The notes: generated by a model from the sequence alone, not told the origin. A DNA stretch of 64,000 nt from Lentzea guizhouensis (GCF_001701025.1 NZ_CP016793.1:5270001-5334000); one strand, 5' to 3'. Positions 35,057 to 45,900 are shown, numbered from the stretch's first letter. A program made the numbers and translations.

Positions 35057-35438
35057 CCGAGCGCTTGGCCTGGCGGCGCAGCTGCATGATCCGGGCCGCG
35101 CCGACCACCGCCACCAGCAGCGCTCCGCCGATCGCCCCGAACAGCAGCGCCACACCGAGCGGCAACGTGCTCTGGACCCACAGGAAGTGGATGGTGGCGT
35201 CGTCGCCGTTCTGCAGGATGAAGACCAGCAGGAAGATCGACACCACGATCGCGACCAGCACCGCCACCCACGCACCGCTGACCCTGGTCGGCCGCGGCTT
35301 CTTCGCCGCGGCCCCCGGCGTCACCCCCGGTGGGCTCGCCGGAGGGGTCTTGATCGGGGTCGTCGGAGGAGTCCGCTCCGGCCGTTCCGCCAGTTCGGAC
35401 TGCCGGGTCGGTTCGAACTCGTCGCTCGGGGTCGCCAC
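35007..35438 (-). CDS. LapA family membrane protein
   Basis: A 143-residue protein with a proline/threonine-rich cytosolic N-terminus and two membrane helices. The first is AWVAVLVAIVVSIFLLVFILQN and is followed by the LapA hallmark NGDDATIHFLWVQSTLPLGVALLFGAIGGALL. LapA-domain proteins are small inner-membrane proteins, in E. coli tied to lipopolysaccharide assembly; the actinobacterial role is unknown. It converges on the LuxR gene with a 50-bp overlap. Confidence 0.87.
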   Translation of the reverse strand: MATPSDEFEPTRQSELAERPERTPPTTPIKTPPASPPGVTPGAAAKKPRPTRVSGAWVAVLVAIVVSIFLLVFILQNGDDATIHFLWVQSTLPLGVALLFGAIGGALLVAVVGAARIMQLRRQAKRSVTPGRPETSSPARRES

Positions 35439-35498
35439 GGTCTGATTATCGGTGACCTGGCGCGATTCCGCGCGTTGGCCGATCGAGCGGTTCCGCCG

Positions 35499-35921
35499 TC
35501 ACAGCCGCCGCAGACCCGAGAGAACTCGTTCCAGCAGCGCCATGTTCGGCTTGTCGCCCGGCTCGTGCACGGCGACCAGGTTCAGCGTGATCAGGTCGCT
35601 CAGCAGCACCCGCGTCACCCCGAGCGGGATCTTCATGAGCGCCGAGATCTCCGCGACCGACCGCGGCTGCAGGCACAGCCTCAGCATCTGGACCTGTTCC
35701 GCGGTCGCCCGGTGCAGGCGGTCCTCGTCGGTCGAGAGCAGCGTCTCCAGCCGGAGGTCGTGGCGGGCCGCCGTGCGGCCGCCGGTGCGGGCATAAGGAC
35801 GGACCAGCGCGCTGTCCCGCGCCGGCACCTGAGGTTCTTCTTCCTGCATCGGCCACTCCGGATGCGGTTCCGGCGGTCGTTGGCGCAACGGTTGCTGACG
35901 GGGTAGTTGTTGCGTCTCCAT
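35499..35921 (-). CDS. DUF742 protein (conservon-type)
   Basis: A 140-residue protein with a variable N-terminus rich in Q and P, then the DUF742 core: SALVRPYARTGGRT, RLETLLS, LCLQPRSVAEISALMKIPLGVTRVLLSDLITLNLVAVHE. The core resembles a winged helix. DUF742 is normally the third member of conservons (histidine kinase, roadblock, DUF742, GTPase), but no roadblock or GTPase gene is adjacent. ATG 35921 is preferred to a start 35 codons upstream. Confidence 0.85.
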   Translation of the reverse strand: METQQLPRQQPLRQRPPEPHPEWPMQEEEPQVPARDSALVRPYARTGGRTAARHDLRLETLLSTDEDRLHRATAEQVQMLRLCLQPRSVAEISALMKIPLGVTRVLLSDLITLNLVAVHEPGDKPNMALLERVLSGLRRL

Positions 35922-36065
35922 ACCGCTCGCGTCGTCCCTTGCATCGCCGCGCAAGCGTCTACGAGTCGCCGGAGACCCGAAACGTGCCCCCGTGTAACCG
36001 ATTTCCGTCGCTCCTTCGTCGTGCACGTGCCCAAGCTATAACGAGATCGGCCAAATGTATGTCGA

Positions 36066-36989
36066 TCACGTTGCCTTTTTGTTCCCCAGGTCGAATCTGA
36101 CCTGGATTGCAGTGCCCGACGACGTCGTTTGGGTGCGCACGAGGTCCGCCAAACGGTTGACCAGCAACAGACCGCGACCGCCTGGATCGTTTGCGTGAAC
36201 AGGTGTGCGTCCGGCCAGAACGTCGGTGATGTGGCCGTTGTCGTTGACTTGGCAAACAATGCTTTCGCTTTCGGTCCAGACCCGGACGGTGCTCTCGCCG
36301 CCGCCGTGCCGGACGCTGTTGGTCGCGAGTTCCGTGACCACGAGTGCGAAGTCGTCGACGCGATCGGGCGCGAGACCGAGCTTCGTGGCCTGCTCGCGCG
36401 CGAACGCCCGCACCGCCGCCATCGCCCCGGCACCGACGCTCGTGCTGGCGGCGCCCTCCGGGATGAGCAGCGGCATGGTGTGCGCTGCGACGACGACCCG
36501 TGCGGGGTGGAAGTGGTCACTGGGACGGTGACCGCCGGCGTCGATCACGACCGGGTGGGTCTTCTCGGCGTCGGCCAGGATGTCGTGGCTGAGCGTGGTG
36601 GTGTTGTACGGGCAGAGGATGCTGAGGTCACGGCCGCTGAACGCGTAGTTCACCAGTGCCTCGTGCAGCGCGCAGGCCGGGTACTCGACCTCGCTGCGCC
36701 CCTCCCACACCGGTTCGGCGATGATCCGCAACGGCCCGCGGTGCCGGTCGGCGAACGCGCGCAGGTCGGGGATGATCCGGCCGGGGTTGCGGCCGGTGTC
36801 CGCCAGGTCGATGAAGGTCACGAGGTGGGCGAACCCGCTGAGCGCCTCCCTGAGCAGCCCGAGGCTGCGGCTGGGCACCGCGATGACGACGGGTTCGGCG
36901 TTCGCCAGGCCCTCCACGACGAAGGGGACGATGCCGTCGATGTAGGACTCCTCGTCGGAGTAGAACAGCGCCGGATGTGCGAACGTCAT
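36066..36989 (-). CDS. MEDS-domain plus HATPase anti-sigma-factor-like protein
   Basis: A 307-residue protein. The N-terminal ~170 residues are a MEDS sensor (HPALFYSDEESYIDGIVPFVVEGL, AVPSRSLGLLREAL, LSILCPYNT). The C-terminal ~130 residues are an RsbW-type HATPase (RVDDFALVVTELATNSVRHGGG, DPGGRGLLLVNRLADLVRTQ). Such proteins probably act as serine kinases or anti-sigma factors; the partner is not in view. The divergent MerR gene lies 100 bp away. Confidence 0.88.
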   Translation of the reverse strand: MTFAHPALFYSDEESYIDGIVPFVVEGLANAEPVVIAVPSRSLGLLREALSGFAHLVTFIDLADTGRNPGRIIPDLRAFADRHRGPLRIIAEPVWEGRSEVEYPACALHEALVNYAFSGRDLSILCPYNTTTLSHDILADAEKTHPVVIDAGGHRPSDHFHPARVVVAAHTMPLLIPEGAASTSVGAGAMAAVRAFAREQATKLGLAPDRVDDFALVVTELATNSVRHGGGESTVRVWTESESIVCQVNDNGHITDVLAGRTPVHANDPGGRGLLLVNRLADLVRTQTTSSGTAIQVRFDLGNKKAT

Positions 36990-37050
36990 GCGCCACCTCT
37001 CGTCAACGCCCCAGGATGCGCACCCGGCGCGCTGCTCAAACCATCATTTC

Positions 37051-37081
37051 TTGACCCTGACACCGTGTCAGCCCCTACACA
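37051..37081 (+). promoter_or_regulatory. MerR-type promoter with 19-bp spacer and central palindrome
   Basis: TTGACC (37051-37056) and TACACA (37076-37081) are separated by 19 bp. The spacer contains the perfect palindrome CTGACAC-C-GTGTCAG (37057-37071). An overlong spacer with a dyad is the hallmark of promoters controlled by MerR regulators, and this one lies just ahead of the MerR gene, implying autoregulation. Confidence 0.8.
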
Positions 37082-37090
37082 GGAGCAGTC

Positions 37091-37912
37091 ATGTTCACCA
37101 TCGGAGACTTCGCCCATCTGGGGCGTGTGTCGGTGCGGATGCTGCGCCATTACGACGCGGTGGGGTTGCTCCCACCGGCCCACGTCGATCCCGGCTCCGG
37201 CTACCGCTTCTACACCGCCGCCCAGCTGCACCGGCTCAACCGCCTGGTCGCGCTGAAGGACCTCGGTCTGACGCTCGAACAGGTCCGCGTGATGCTCGAC
37301 GAGGAGCTGAGCGTCGAGCAGCTGCACGGCATGCTGTCGCTGCGGCGGGCCGAGCTGCGGCAGCAGATCGTCGCGGACTCGGCCCGGTTGCGCCGGGTGG
37401 AGGCACGTCTCCGCGCCATCGAGAAGGAAGGCGCCATGCCTGCCGACGACGTCGTTGTGAAGCCCGTCCCGTCCGCCCGGATCGCCAGGCTGACCGCCAC
37501 CGCCGCCTCCTACGGCCCGGAGGACATCGGCCCGGTCATCCAGCCGCTGTACCCGGAGCTGCTCTCCCGCGTGGAGCGCGCCGGCGTGCCGATCACCGGC
37601 TACGGCATCGCGACCTACGAACCGGCCGAGAGCGACGCGGTGCTCGTGCGCGCCGGCGTCACGGTGTCGGTCGACCCGTCCGACGCCTACGACTTCGAGG
37701 TCGTGGACCTGCCCGCGCTGGCGCAGGCGGCGACGATCGTGCACCGCGGGCTGATGGACGACGTCGACGCCACCTACCAGGCGGTGGCGACGTGGATCGA
37801 GGCCAACGGGTACCGGCAGAACGGGTTCGCGCGGGAGGTGTACCTGAACTACGGGGACGGGGACCCGGCGGACTGGGTGACGGAGCTGCAGCTGGAGATC
37901 GTCAAGCCGTGA
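37091..37912 (+). CDS. MerR family regulator with GyrI-like effector domain
   Basis: A 273-residue one-component regulator. The MerR winged helix is MFTIGDFAHLGRVSVRMLRHYDAVGLLPPAHVDPGSGYRFY (residues 1-41), a dimerisation coiled coil spans about residues 75-115, and the C-terminal half (from about 120, VVVKPVPSARIARLTATA) fits the GyrI/SOUL-like ligand-binding fold of the BltR/TipA-like group. It probably senses a small hydrophobic compound. AGGAG lies 7 nt before ATG 37091. Confidence 0.9.
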   Translation: MFTIGDFAHLGRVSVRMLRHYDAVGLLPPAHVDPGSGYRFYTAAQLHRLNRLVALKDLGLTLEQVRVMLDEELSVEQLHGMLSLRRAELRQQIVADSARLRRVEARLRAIEKEGAMPADDVVVKPVPSARIARLTATAASYGPEDIGPVIQPLYPELLSRVERAGVPITGYGIATYEPAESDAVLVRAGVTVSVDPSDAYDFEVVDLPALAQAATIVHRGLMDDVDATYQAVATWIEANGYRQNGFAREVYLNYGDGDPADWVTELQLEIVKP

Positions 37913-37952
37913 GCGCGGCCCGCCGGGGAACGGTGGTGCCGCGGTGGGTGGT

Positions 37953-37982
37953 GCCGAGGCGGGCCGGGGCGCCCGCCTCGGC
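37953..37982. terminator. Perfect 12-bp stem hairpin between convergent MerR and SARP genes
   Basis: GCCGAGGCGGGC pairs perfectly with GCCCGCCTCGGC across a 6-base loop. It lies 41 bp after the MerR stop and about 96 bp beyond the SARP stop on the other strand. A bidirectional terminator marking the left edge of the biosynthetic cluster is likely. Confidence 0.7.
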
Positions 37983-38077
37983 GCTGGTCCGAAGTGGACG
38001 GTGTGCGCTCGCAGCCGGAACGCTTCTCCGCTGAGTGCGGCTGCTGCGGTCCATCGGGGAGCCGAGGACCGGCCCGG

Positions 38078-39838
38078 TCAGGCCCGCTGGCCGCCGAGCA
38101 GGCCCGCCACGGCCTGGTGCAGCCGGTCCGACCGGTCGTGCAGGCTGAGCGACCGCAGCGTGGCCAGCTCGCCGCGGTACCAGGCCCGGCGGTCCGCTGT
38201 GGACCGTCGCTGGTCCACCAGAGCCACGTAGTGCTCGACCACGCGGGAGATCGCGGCCGCGGCGTTGCCGTCCTGGCGTTCCCGCGCGAACAACCGCACG
38301 AGGTCGGGCACCCGGTAGCGGTCGATCGTCAAGGCGTCGACCAGGCCCGCGTCGACCAGCCCTTCGGCGATGATCGCGGCCTCGGTCTCCGACCGCCCGA
38401 TCAACGCGCCGATCGTGTCGGCCGCGACCACCGGCAGGTCCAGCGCGCCCAGCAGCCGCAACGTCGACCGCTCGGCCGAGGTCAGGCCGTCCCAGGCGGT
38501 CGACAACCGGTCGCGCACGCTGATGTCCTGCCACGACAGCAGGTCCAGCCGCCGGCGCGGGTCGGCCAGCCGCACGGCGAAGTCCGCCAGCGACCAGTCC
38601 GGGCGGGTGGCCAGGCGGTCGCCGACCAGTCGCAACGCCAGCGGCAGGTGCTCGCACAGCCGGGCGATCTCGGCCGCCGGACCCTCGCGGTCACCGACGT
38701 GCGACCGCAACAGCTCGACGGCCGACGCACCGGGCAACCGTCCAACGTGGACGTGCGCGCGTCCGGGCACTCCCCGCACCGGCCCGCGGGACGTGACCAG
38801 CACACCCACCCCGGCCGGGACTTGGCCCACGTCCGGCACGTCGTCGAGCACCGCCAGCACCCCCGGCGGCAACGAGTGCAGCGCCTCCGCGGACGAGAAG
38901 TGCAGGACCCCGACGGGGAAGTGGGCGGCGACCGAGAACGCGGCGTGCGCGGCCAGTGCGGTCTTGCCCACGCCGACCGGGCCGTGCACGGCGCAGACCT
39001 GTTCCGAGGCCAGCAACCCGGCCACCGCGGCGATCTCGCGCGACCGGCCGATCAGCAGCCCGCGCGGGGGTGGCGTGCGCGGCCGGACCCGCACGGGCGC
39101 CGCGCCGAGCAGCGACGGGTCCTCCTGCAGGATGCGCTGTTGCAGGTCCCGCAACGGTTTCGACGGCTCGATGCCCAGCTCGTTCACCAGCAGCCGGCGC
39201 AGGTCCCGGTAGGTGCCCAGTGCGTCCGCCTGGTGCCCGCACTTGTACAGCACCAGCATCAGGTGTGCGTGCAGCCGTTCGCGCAACGGGAACTGCGACA
39301 CCAGCAGCTTCAGCTCCGGCAGCAACGCCTCGTGCCGGTCCAGCTTGATCTCCGCGTCGATGCGCGCCTCGACGACCGACAGCTGCGACTCCTCCAGCCG
39401 CGCCCGTTCGGCCAGCACGGACGGCGTCAGCGGCACGTCGGCGTACGGCACGTCCCGGAACACCGCCAGCGCCCGCGTGAACGCCGACACCGCCTCTTCC
39501 AGGTCGGAGGCCGCACGTCCCTGCGTCACCAGGGTTTCGTAGTAGTGCACGTCCATCGCACCGGAAGGCACGGCCAGCTGGTAGCCGGGCGCGCGGGTCA
39601 GCAGCACGCCGTCGTCGCGCAACGCGTGCCGCAACCGCCACACGTACCCGGCCAGCAGCCCGGAGGCGGACGCGGGCGGACCGTCGGGCCACAGGTCGGA
39701 GATCAACCGGTCCGCCGGCACCACCTGGTTGGCGTTGAGCAGCAACGACGCCAGCAGCGCGCGTTGCTTCGCCGACCCGATGGTGCGCCACGACGACCCG
39801 TCGAAGACCTCAACCGCGCCGAGGATCCGGAACCGCAC
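38078..39838 (-). CDS. SARP family transcriptional activator (AfsR/DnrI/RedD type) with NTPase region
   Basis: A 586-residue pathway-type activator. The N-terminal OmpR-like DNA-binding domain ([41 protein letters not shown]) spans residues 1-90. The bacterial transcriptional activation domain ([15 protein letters not shown] to [11 protein letters not shown]) reaches about 245. An NB-ARC-like NTPase follows (Walker [13 protein letters not shown] near 290, [10 protein letters not shown]). It lacks the TPR tail of full AfsR proteins. The GTG start lies inside the 3-prime end of the adenylation gene (29-bp overlap), so it is the last gene of the operon exporter-adenylation-SARP and is probably the cluster activator. 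Confidence 0.9.
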   Translation of the reverse strand: MRFRILGAVEVFDGSSWRTIGSAKQRALLASLLLNANQVVPADRLISDLWPDGPPASASGLLAGYVWRLRHALRDDGVLLTRAPGYQLAVPSGAMDVHYYETLVTQGRAASDLEEAVSAFTRALAVFRDVPYADVPLTPSVLAERARLEESQLSVVEARIDAEIKLDRHEALLPELKLLVSQFPLRERLHAHLMLVLYKCGHQADALGTYRDLRRLLVNELGIEPSKPLRDLQQRILQEDPSLLGAAPVRVRPRTPPPRGLLIGRSREIAAVAGLLASEQVCAVHGPVGVGKTALAAHAAFSVAAHFPVGVLHFSSAEALHSLPPGVLAVLDDVPDVGQVPAGVGVLVTSRGPVRGVPGRAHVHVGRLPGASAVELLRSHVGDREGPAAEIARLCEHLPLALRLVGDRLATRPDWSLADFAVRLADPRRRLDLLSWQDISVRDRLSTAWDGLTSAERSTLRLLGALDLPVVAADTIGALIGRSETEAAIIAEGLVDAGLVDALTIDRYRVPDLVRLFARERQDGNAAAAISRVVEHYVALVDQRRSTADRRAWYRGELATLRSLSLHDRSDRLHQAVAGLLGGQRA

Positions 39839-41192
39839 CCGTCACCTCCCCGAGGTCGGAGGCGAGCTTGCGCCGGTCGATCTTCCCGTTGTCGTTCAAC
39901 GGGAAACCGGACACCGGCGAGAACGTCCTCGGCACCATGTACGAGGGCAGCTCGGCGGCGACCAGACCCTCCAGCTCGGCGGGCGGCGCCGTGCCGGTGT
40001 ACACGGCGTGCAGCTCGCCGACGGCCAGCACCACCACGTCGTGCACCAGCGGGTGGCGCCGCAGCACCGACTCGATCTCGCCCAGCTCCACCCGGTAGCC
40101 GTGGATCTTCACCTGGTCGTCGAGCCGGCCGTGGTGCACCAGCACGCCGTCCTCCCACCGCACCCGGTCGCCGGTGCGGTAGCGGCCGCCGAGGAACCGC
40201 CCGACGTTCTGGTCGGGGTCGAGGTACCCGGAGAAGCACTGCGACCCGCCGACGCAGAGCTCCTCGTCCTCGGTGATCTCGAACGACAGGTGCGGGTACA
40301 CCTCGCCGATCGGCACGGTCCCGTTCGACGTCACCGGCCACACCCCGGGCAGCCGGTAACCGGTGCACGTGACGGTCAGTTCCGTTGGGCCGTAGAGGTT
40401 CTCGATCGTCGAGGCGGGTGCCGCGGTGGACCACGCCCGTGCCGCGTCGAGCGTCAGCTGCTCACCCGCGAACAGGCTCCACTGCAGTGTGGGCATGACT
40501 CCGGGGCGCAGCTGCCGCAACCGCCGGGCCAGCGAGATGACCGACGGCACCGAGAACCAGTGCGTGATCTCGTGGTCGTTCACGAACCGGACGGGCGCCA
40601 TCTTGTCGTCCGGTCGCGCCACGATCACCGACGCACCGGCCGACCAGGCGACGAACATGTCGAACACGGACGGGTCGAACGTCAGCTCGAACGTCTGCGA
40701 CAGCCGGGACTGCGGTGCGACGCCGTAGCGGGCCACGTTGTAGTCCAGGTAGTCCGACACGTTGCGGTGCCGGATCGGCACCCCCTTCGGCGAACCGGTC
40801 GAGCCGGACGTGAACAGCGTGTAGGCCACGTCGTCCAGCCCGCCGGAGTACGGCTCGTCCCACGGCTTTCCCGCCGCCACCGCCGACACGACGTGCGTGA
40901 CCCCCGCGGCGGAGCAGATCGCGGCCACCCGCGCGGCCGGCCAGTCCGGGCTGATCGGCACCACGCCCGCGCCCAGCCGCAACCCGGCCAGGTACCCGAC
41001 GTAGGCGTCCAGGGTCCGGGTCGCCACGACCCCGACGGAGACGGGCACGTCACCCGCGTCCGACACGATCTGCCTGGCCGTGCGCAGCACCAGGTCGTGC
41101 AGGTCGGCGTAGGTCCACGACGACCCGGCGACCAGCGCCACCGCGTCCGGGTGACGCCGCGCCGTCGCGGCGAAGCGCTGCCACAGGGTCAC
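39810..41192 (-). CDS. Stand-alone NRPS adenylation enzyme
   Basis: A 460-residue amino-acid-activating enzyme with no carrier domain. The cores are [18 protein letters not shown] (A3), [12 protein letters not shown] (A4), [10 protein letters not shown] (A5), YRTGDRVRW (A7), [20 protein letters not shown] (A8) and a C-terminal [11 protein letters not shown] with the catalytic lysine (A10). It should load an amino acid in trans, perhaps onto the carrier protein at 42739. The specificity pocket is not decodable with confidence. The frame is open far upstream, but GTG 41192 overlaps the MFS stop (GTGA). It is closely similar in motif style to the adenylation half at 56215 (both have THW(F/M)SVPS). 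Confidence 0.9.
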   Translation of the reverse strand: MTLWQRFAATARRHPDAVALVAGSSWTYADLHDLVLRTARQIVSDAGDVPVSVGVVATRTLDAYVGYLAGLRLGAGVVPISPDWPAARVAAICSAAGVTHVVSAVAAGKPWDEPYSGGLDDVAYTLFTSGSTGSPKGVPIRHRNVSDYLDYNVARYGVAPQSRLSQTFELTFDPSVFDMFVAWSAGASVIVARPDDKMAPVRFVNDHEITHWFSVPSVISLARRLRQLRPGVMPTLQWSLFAGEQLTLDAARAWSTAAPASTIENLYGPTELTVTCTGYRLPGVWPVTSNGTVPIGEVYPHLSFEITEDEELCVGGSQCFSGYLDPDQNVGRFLGGRYRTGDRVRWEDGVLVHHGRLDDQVKIHGYRVELGEIESVLRRHPLVHDVVVLAVGELHAVYTGTAPPAELEGLVAAELPSYMVPRTFSPVSGFPLNDNGKIDRRKLASDLGEVTGAVPDPRRG

Positions 41193-42499
41193 GCCTTCGC
41201 CTCCTCGGGCTTGTCCTCCGTGCCCTTCTTGTCGTCCGCGTCTTCCGGCTCGTCCGGCTGGTCGACCGCGGCCACCGCCTCGGGCGTGACGACCCGGAAG
41301 AACGGGATGACGATCGCCAGGCACAGCGCGGCGAAGATGCCGAACGCCCAGCGGTAGCCGGCGAACTGCGCGATCACACCGGACAGGAAGGCCGCGATCG
41401 GCGAGGCACCCCAGGCGATCATGCGCGCGGCGGCGCTGTAGCGGCCCATCATCTCGGCGGGCACGAACGTCTGCGTGATCACGCGCGAGTTCGCCGTCCA
41501 CATGACACCACCGGCACCCGCGACGAACGCCGCCGCGCCGATCAGGAAAGCGCTGCCCGGCTCGGCCGGCAGGAACGCGGGCGCGGCGACGAGCGCGAAC
41601 GAGCCGATGATGTCGACGAACATCGACCAGCGGCGGCCCAGCAGCTTGTTGATCCGCCCGACCAGCAGCGACCCGACCACACCACCGGCGCCGAGCCAGG
41701 TGAGCAGCAGGCCGTACTGCTCGGCGGACAACCCGAGCGGGCCGCCGACCGCGTACACCGGGATCAGCGCGAGCCAGGCACCCCAGCAGGCCGCCATCAC
41801 CGTGATCATCAACGACATCGTGCGCAGGAGCTTGTTGCCGAACAGGAACCCCAGGCCGTCCTTGATCTCCGCGTGGACGGACTTGCGCTCGGTCGTCGGC
41901 TCCACCTTGAACTTGCCGACCAGCGAGAGCAGCAGCAGGGCACCGACGGCGTAGACGAGCCCGGAGACGCCGAACGCGATCGCGAAGCCCGCCGCCGTCA
42001 GGAAACCACCGATCGGCGTGCCCAGGAAGCCGTTCGCGAGGTACTCCAGGCCGGTGATCCGCTCGGACACCTTCTGCCAGCGCTTCTTCGGGATGGCGTT
42101 CGGCAGGATCGCCGCGCCGGACACCCCTGCGAGCACGTCGGCGAGACCGAGCACCAGTGCGACGAGGTAGATCAACGGCAGGTTGACCATCTCGAAGAAG
42201 TACGCGAGCAGGATCGCCGCGACCGACAGCGTGCGGGCCATCTCGGCGGCCATCATGAGCGTGCGGCGGTCCATGCGGTCCACGAAGACACCGATGTGCA
42301 ACGAGGTCAGCAGCCACGGCAACGTCATCAGCGAGGCCACCGCGGTCACGACCATCGGCGAGGTCGTGATGCCGACCGTGAGCAGCGGCAGGGCGACCCG
42401 CGTGACCGCGTCCGCGATGTTCGTGGTGCCGGTGAACGCCACCAGCAACCATTCGTTGCGGCGCGCCGTGGCAGGGCGCAGCTCGTCGGGTGAATTCAC
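41189..42499 (-). CDS. MFS exporter (EntS-like)
   Basis: A 436-residue 12-helix major facilitator protein. It has the MFS-A loop motif [14 protein letters not shown] after the second helix, and a second-half repeat [15 protein letters not shown]. The C-terminus is a long charged tail ([22 protein letters not shown]). This is the type that exports siderophores and peptides (EntS group), so it probably exports the product. GTG 42499 is chosen from the ORF boundary with the divergent promoter. It is the first gene of the minus arm. Confidence 0.88.
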   Translation of the reverse strand: MNSPDELRPATARRNEWLLVAFTGTTNIADAVTRVALPLLTVGITTSPMVVTAVASLMTLPWLLTSLHIGVFVDRMDRRTLMMAAEMARTLSVAAILLAYFFEMVNLPLIYLVALVLGLADVLAGVSGAAILPNAIPKKRWQKVSERITGLEYLANGFLGTPIGGFLTAAGFAIAFGVSGLVYAVGALLLLSLVGKFKVEPTTERKSVHAEIKDGLGFLFGNKLLRTMSLMITVMAACWGAWLALIPVYAVGGPLGLSAEQYGLLLTWLGAGGVVGSLLVGRINKLLGRRWSMFVDIIGSFALVAAPAFLPAEPGSAFLIGAAAFVAGAGGVMWTANSRVITQTFVPAEMMGRYSAAARMIAWGASPIAAFLSGVIAQFAGYRWAFGIFAALCLAIVIPFFRVVTPEAVAAVDQPDEPEDADDKKGTEDKPEEAKA

Positions 42500-42738
42500 G
42501 GCAGTTCCCCGTCCGTTCGGCCATTTGGTTTTCGAATGGGCAGCTCGGAAAACGCGATAGCACTGGCTTCGAACCGGTGTTTCCGCAGGTGGTGACCGGT
42601 CCAGCGAGCGCGCACGAGCTGCCTCTCCATTCCAGGGTGACTCACTATTACCCGACCTCGCAGGCCTGTCCAGCCCGTACAGCGACATTCCATCGCGCGA
42701 ACATCGAGAAAACATCGGCGCCGCTGAAGCTTGCGTTC
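42500..42738. promoter_or_regulatory. Divergent promoter region of the biosynthetic cluster
   Basis: This 239-bp gap separates the minus arm (exporter, adenylation enzyme, SARP) from the plus arm (carrier to C-T-TE). It is markedly AT-richer than the flanking genes. Two TTCGAA sites lie about 38 bp apart (near 42531 and 42569), and CATTCCA occurs near 42626 and 42684; either could be SARP-bound direct repeats, but spacing is not diagnostic. No clear -10/-35 pair is claimed. Confidence 0.5.
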
Positions 42739-42957
42739 ATGTCCGACCTGGATTCGGTGATTGCCCGGTACGCGTCGACCGACTTCGACGACTCCACCCC
42801 GCTGCTGGAAGCCGGGCTGGAGTCGCTCGCGCTGCTGCGGCTCGCGGTCGAGGTCGCGACGGACGACGACGCGGAGATCGACGCCACGCGGCTCGTCGAC
42901 CTCCGCACGGTGGGGGACCTGAAGGGCTGGCTGCGCGACTTGGAGGGGGCGGCATGA
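42739..42957 (+). CDS. Acyl/peptidyl carrier protein (free-standing)
   Basis: A 72-residue carrier protein. The phosphopantetheine serine lies in LEAGLESLALLRLAVEV (residue about 32), where the usual D-S is E-S. It is acidic, as expected. It is the first gene of the plus arm and overlaps the NRPS start by 4 bp. It is a candidate partner for the stand-alone adenylation enzyme 39810-41192. Confidence 0.85.
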   Translation: MSDLDSVIARYASTDFDDSTPLLEAGLESLALLRLAVEVATDDDAEIDATRLVDLRTVGDLKGWLRDLEGAA

Positions 42958-45900
42958 GATTGCCGATGACGGAGTCCCAGAAGGGGCTGCTGGTCGTCGA
43001 CGCGGGCGCGCCGGCGGATTCCGTGCTGTACAACCAGCTCGTCCGGTTCGACATCGACCCGGCGCTGAGCGACGAGGCCGTGTCGCGGGCGTTGCTGACG
43101 CTGGTGACGATCCAGCCGGCGATGCGCGAGGTGTTCGCCGCGCTGCCGCAGATGCACGCCTCGCTCACGCCACCGCCGGTCGTGCTGCCGATGGAACGCG
43201 TGACCGTCCAGCCGTGGGAGTTCGAGCAGGCGCTCGCCGACGTCGCGCAGAAGATCGGCCGGCCGACGTTCGACCTCGCCCGCGGTCCCGCCTACCGGTT
43301 CGCGCTGGTGCGGGCGTCCGACCGGAGTGCGGCGGCGGTGCTGCTGGCCGACCACCACATCATCCTCGACGGCATCTCGCTCGGGCCGTTCGTGCGCGAC
43401 CTCGAAGCCGCGCTGGCGAAGCCGTTGTCCCGGGAGGAGCTCGCGGCCAAGCGGGAGGCGCGCGAGATCGCGTTCGGCAAGGAGCTCGCCGCGCAGACCC
43501 GCAGCGCGAGCCCGGAACGCGTCGCGGCACGGGCGGAGGAGTGGGCGGCCCAGCTGCGCGAGGTGCCGCCACTGGTGATCTCGCCACGACCCGGCCGCCC
43601 GTCCTACACCTCGTTCAGCGGCGCGCGGATCAGCTGGACGATGTCCAAGGAGGAGGGCAAGGCGCTCACCGACCTGTGCCGCCGGCTGGACGTGACGCCG
43701 TTCGTCGTGTTCAGCGGCATGTACGGGCTGGTGCTGGCGCGGCACGGCAACGTCGGCAGCGTGCTGATCGGCAGCCCGTTCATGGCCAGGCGCACGATCG
43801 GCGCGTTCGACCTGTGCGGGTTCTTCGTCAACACCCTGCCGGTCACCGTCGAGGCCGAGTGGTCGCGCACGGTCGACGAGCACCTCGGCAAGGTGGTCAA
43901 GGGCGCGGTCGACCACTGCCGGTCCAATGTGGACATCACGTTCAACCAGCTGGTCGCGCACGCCAGGCCGGAGCGGTCGAACAACCGCAACCCGCTGTTC
44001 TCCGCGATGCTCGCGATGCAGGACACGTTCTCCGAGTCCACCGGCTCGGTGCTGCGGATGCACGAGCTGGGCAACGGCAACGCGAAGTTCGACCTGTGGC
44101 TGGGCGCGACCCCGATCGACGGGCACTGGCAGTTCGAGCTGGAGTACGACCGCGAGCTGATCTCACCGGCGACCGCGGACGGGCTGCTCACGTCGTTGCG
44201 CTCGGCGATGCGGCGTGCGCTCGCGGACTCGTCGGTCGCGTTGTCCGGCCTCTTCACCGACTGGCCGGTGCCACGCACCGACGGCTGGCACCGCCCGATC
44301 GCCGACGGCTCGTTCGCGTCGATCGTCGAGGACGTCGCCGCCGCGCAGCCGGACGCCGTCGCGATCGAGACGCCGGACCGCACGTTCAGCTACCGCGAAC
44401 TGGTCGCGTCGGCCCGCCGGGTCGCCAACGGGCTGGCCGCCAAGGGGATCGGCGCCGGTGACGTGGTCGGGCTGGTCAACCAGGACCTCGCCGACACCAC
44501 GATCGCCATCCTCGCGATCCTCCGCCGCGGCGCCGCGTACCTGCCGCTCGACCCGACGCTGCCGGACGAACGGCTCGCGTACATGATCGAGAAGGCCGGC
44601 TGCGAGTTCGTCATCGGCCGCGACGCCGACGTGTCCACGTTGGACGGCCCGGACGCGGCGCTGGTGGAGAGCACCGAGCACCCGGTCTACGTCATGTACA
44701 CCTCGGGGTCGACCGGCAAGCCCAAGGGCGTCGAGATGGGTCACGGCCCGCTCGCGAACCTGACCTCGTGGCAGCTCGCCGCGCTGCACATGGACTCCGA
44801 CACCCGGTTCCTGCAGTACGCGCCGCTCGGGTTCGACGTGTCGTTCCAGGAGATCATCCCGACGCTGGTCGCGGGCGGCACGATCGTGTCCCGCGAACCG
44901 GCCGACCGGCGGATGTTCCCGGCGGTGCTGAGCCGGATCGCCTCGACGCAGGTGACGCACGTGTACCTGCCGGTCGCGGCGCTGCGGCCGTTGGTGCAGC
45001 TGGCGAACGCGCGTGGGGTCGTGCTGCCGCACCTGCGCTACCTGTGCGTCTCCGGTGAGCAGCTGATGGTGGACGACGAGGTGCGGACGTTCTTCGAACG
45101 CCACCAGCACTGCGTTCTCGTGAACCTCTACGGGCCGACGGAAACGCACGCCGTGACCTCGCACCGGTTGTCGTACCGCAACCACGAGTGGGCCGCGCAC
45201 GTGCCGATCGGCCTGCCGTACCCAGGGGTGGAGGCCTACGTCGTGGACGCGACCGGGCACCTGGCGCCGCCCGGAGTGGTCGGCGAGCTGTACCTGGGCG
45301 GGCTGTGCCCGGCCACCGGGTACGTCAACGACCCGGAGATCACGGCGCAGCGGTTCGTCGCGGACCGGTTCGCGGGACACGGCACCATGTACCGCACCGG
45401 CGACCTGGTCGTGCGCGATGACGACGACGTGCTGACGTTCCTCGGCCGCGCCGACGACCAGGTCAAGATCCGCGGCTACCGGATCGAGCTGGGCGAGATC
45501 GAGACCGTCGCGAACCGCTGCCCCTCGGTGCACCAGGCCGTCGCGGTCGTGCGCGGCGAGGGCGTGGACCGCGAGCTCGTGCTGTTCGTGGTGCCGTCGG
45601 GCGAGCTGGACGCCGACGCGATCAAGGCGGAGATGTCGAGGTCGCTGCCGTCGTACATGGTGCCGATGTGGGTGTTCGAGCTGGACACCGTGCCGACGAC
45701 GCCGACCGGCAAGACCGACCGGGACGCGCTGGTGGCCCGCAGCGACGAGCTGCTGGTGGCGCCGGCGGAACCGGAGGTCGTCGAGTACGAGGACGAGCTG
45801 GAGCGCGAGCTGGCCGGCATCTGGGCGGGCGTGCTGAACGTCGAGCCGATCGTGCGCGACCGGCCGGTGCTGGAGTACGGCGCCCACTCGCTCAACATCT

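Noticed and set aside
38078..39838. Classifying the regulator as full-length AfsR
   Set aside because: It lacks the C-terminal TPR region and is only 586 residues; SARP with an NTPase part is the better description.
41193..42563. 917-residue reading of the adenylation gene through the MFS region
   Set aside because: The extra part lies out of frame over the membrane protein, which is clearly coding in another frame.
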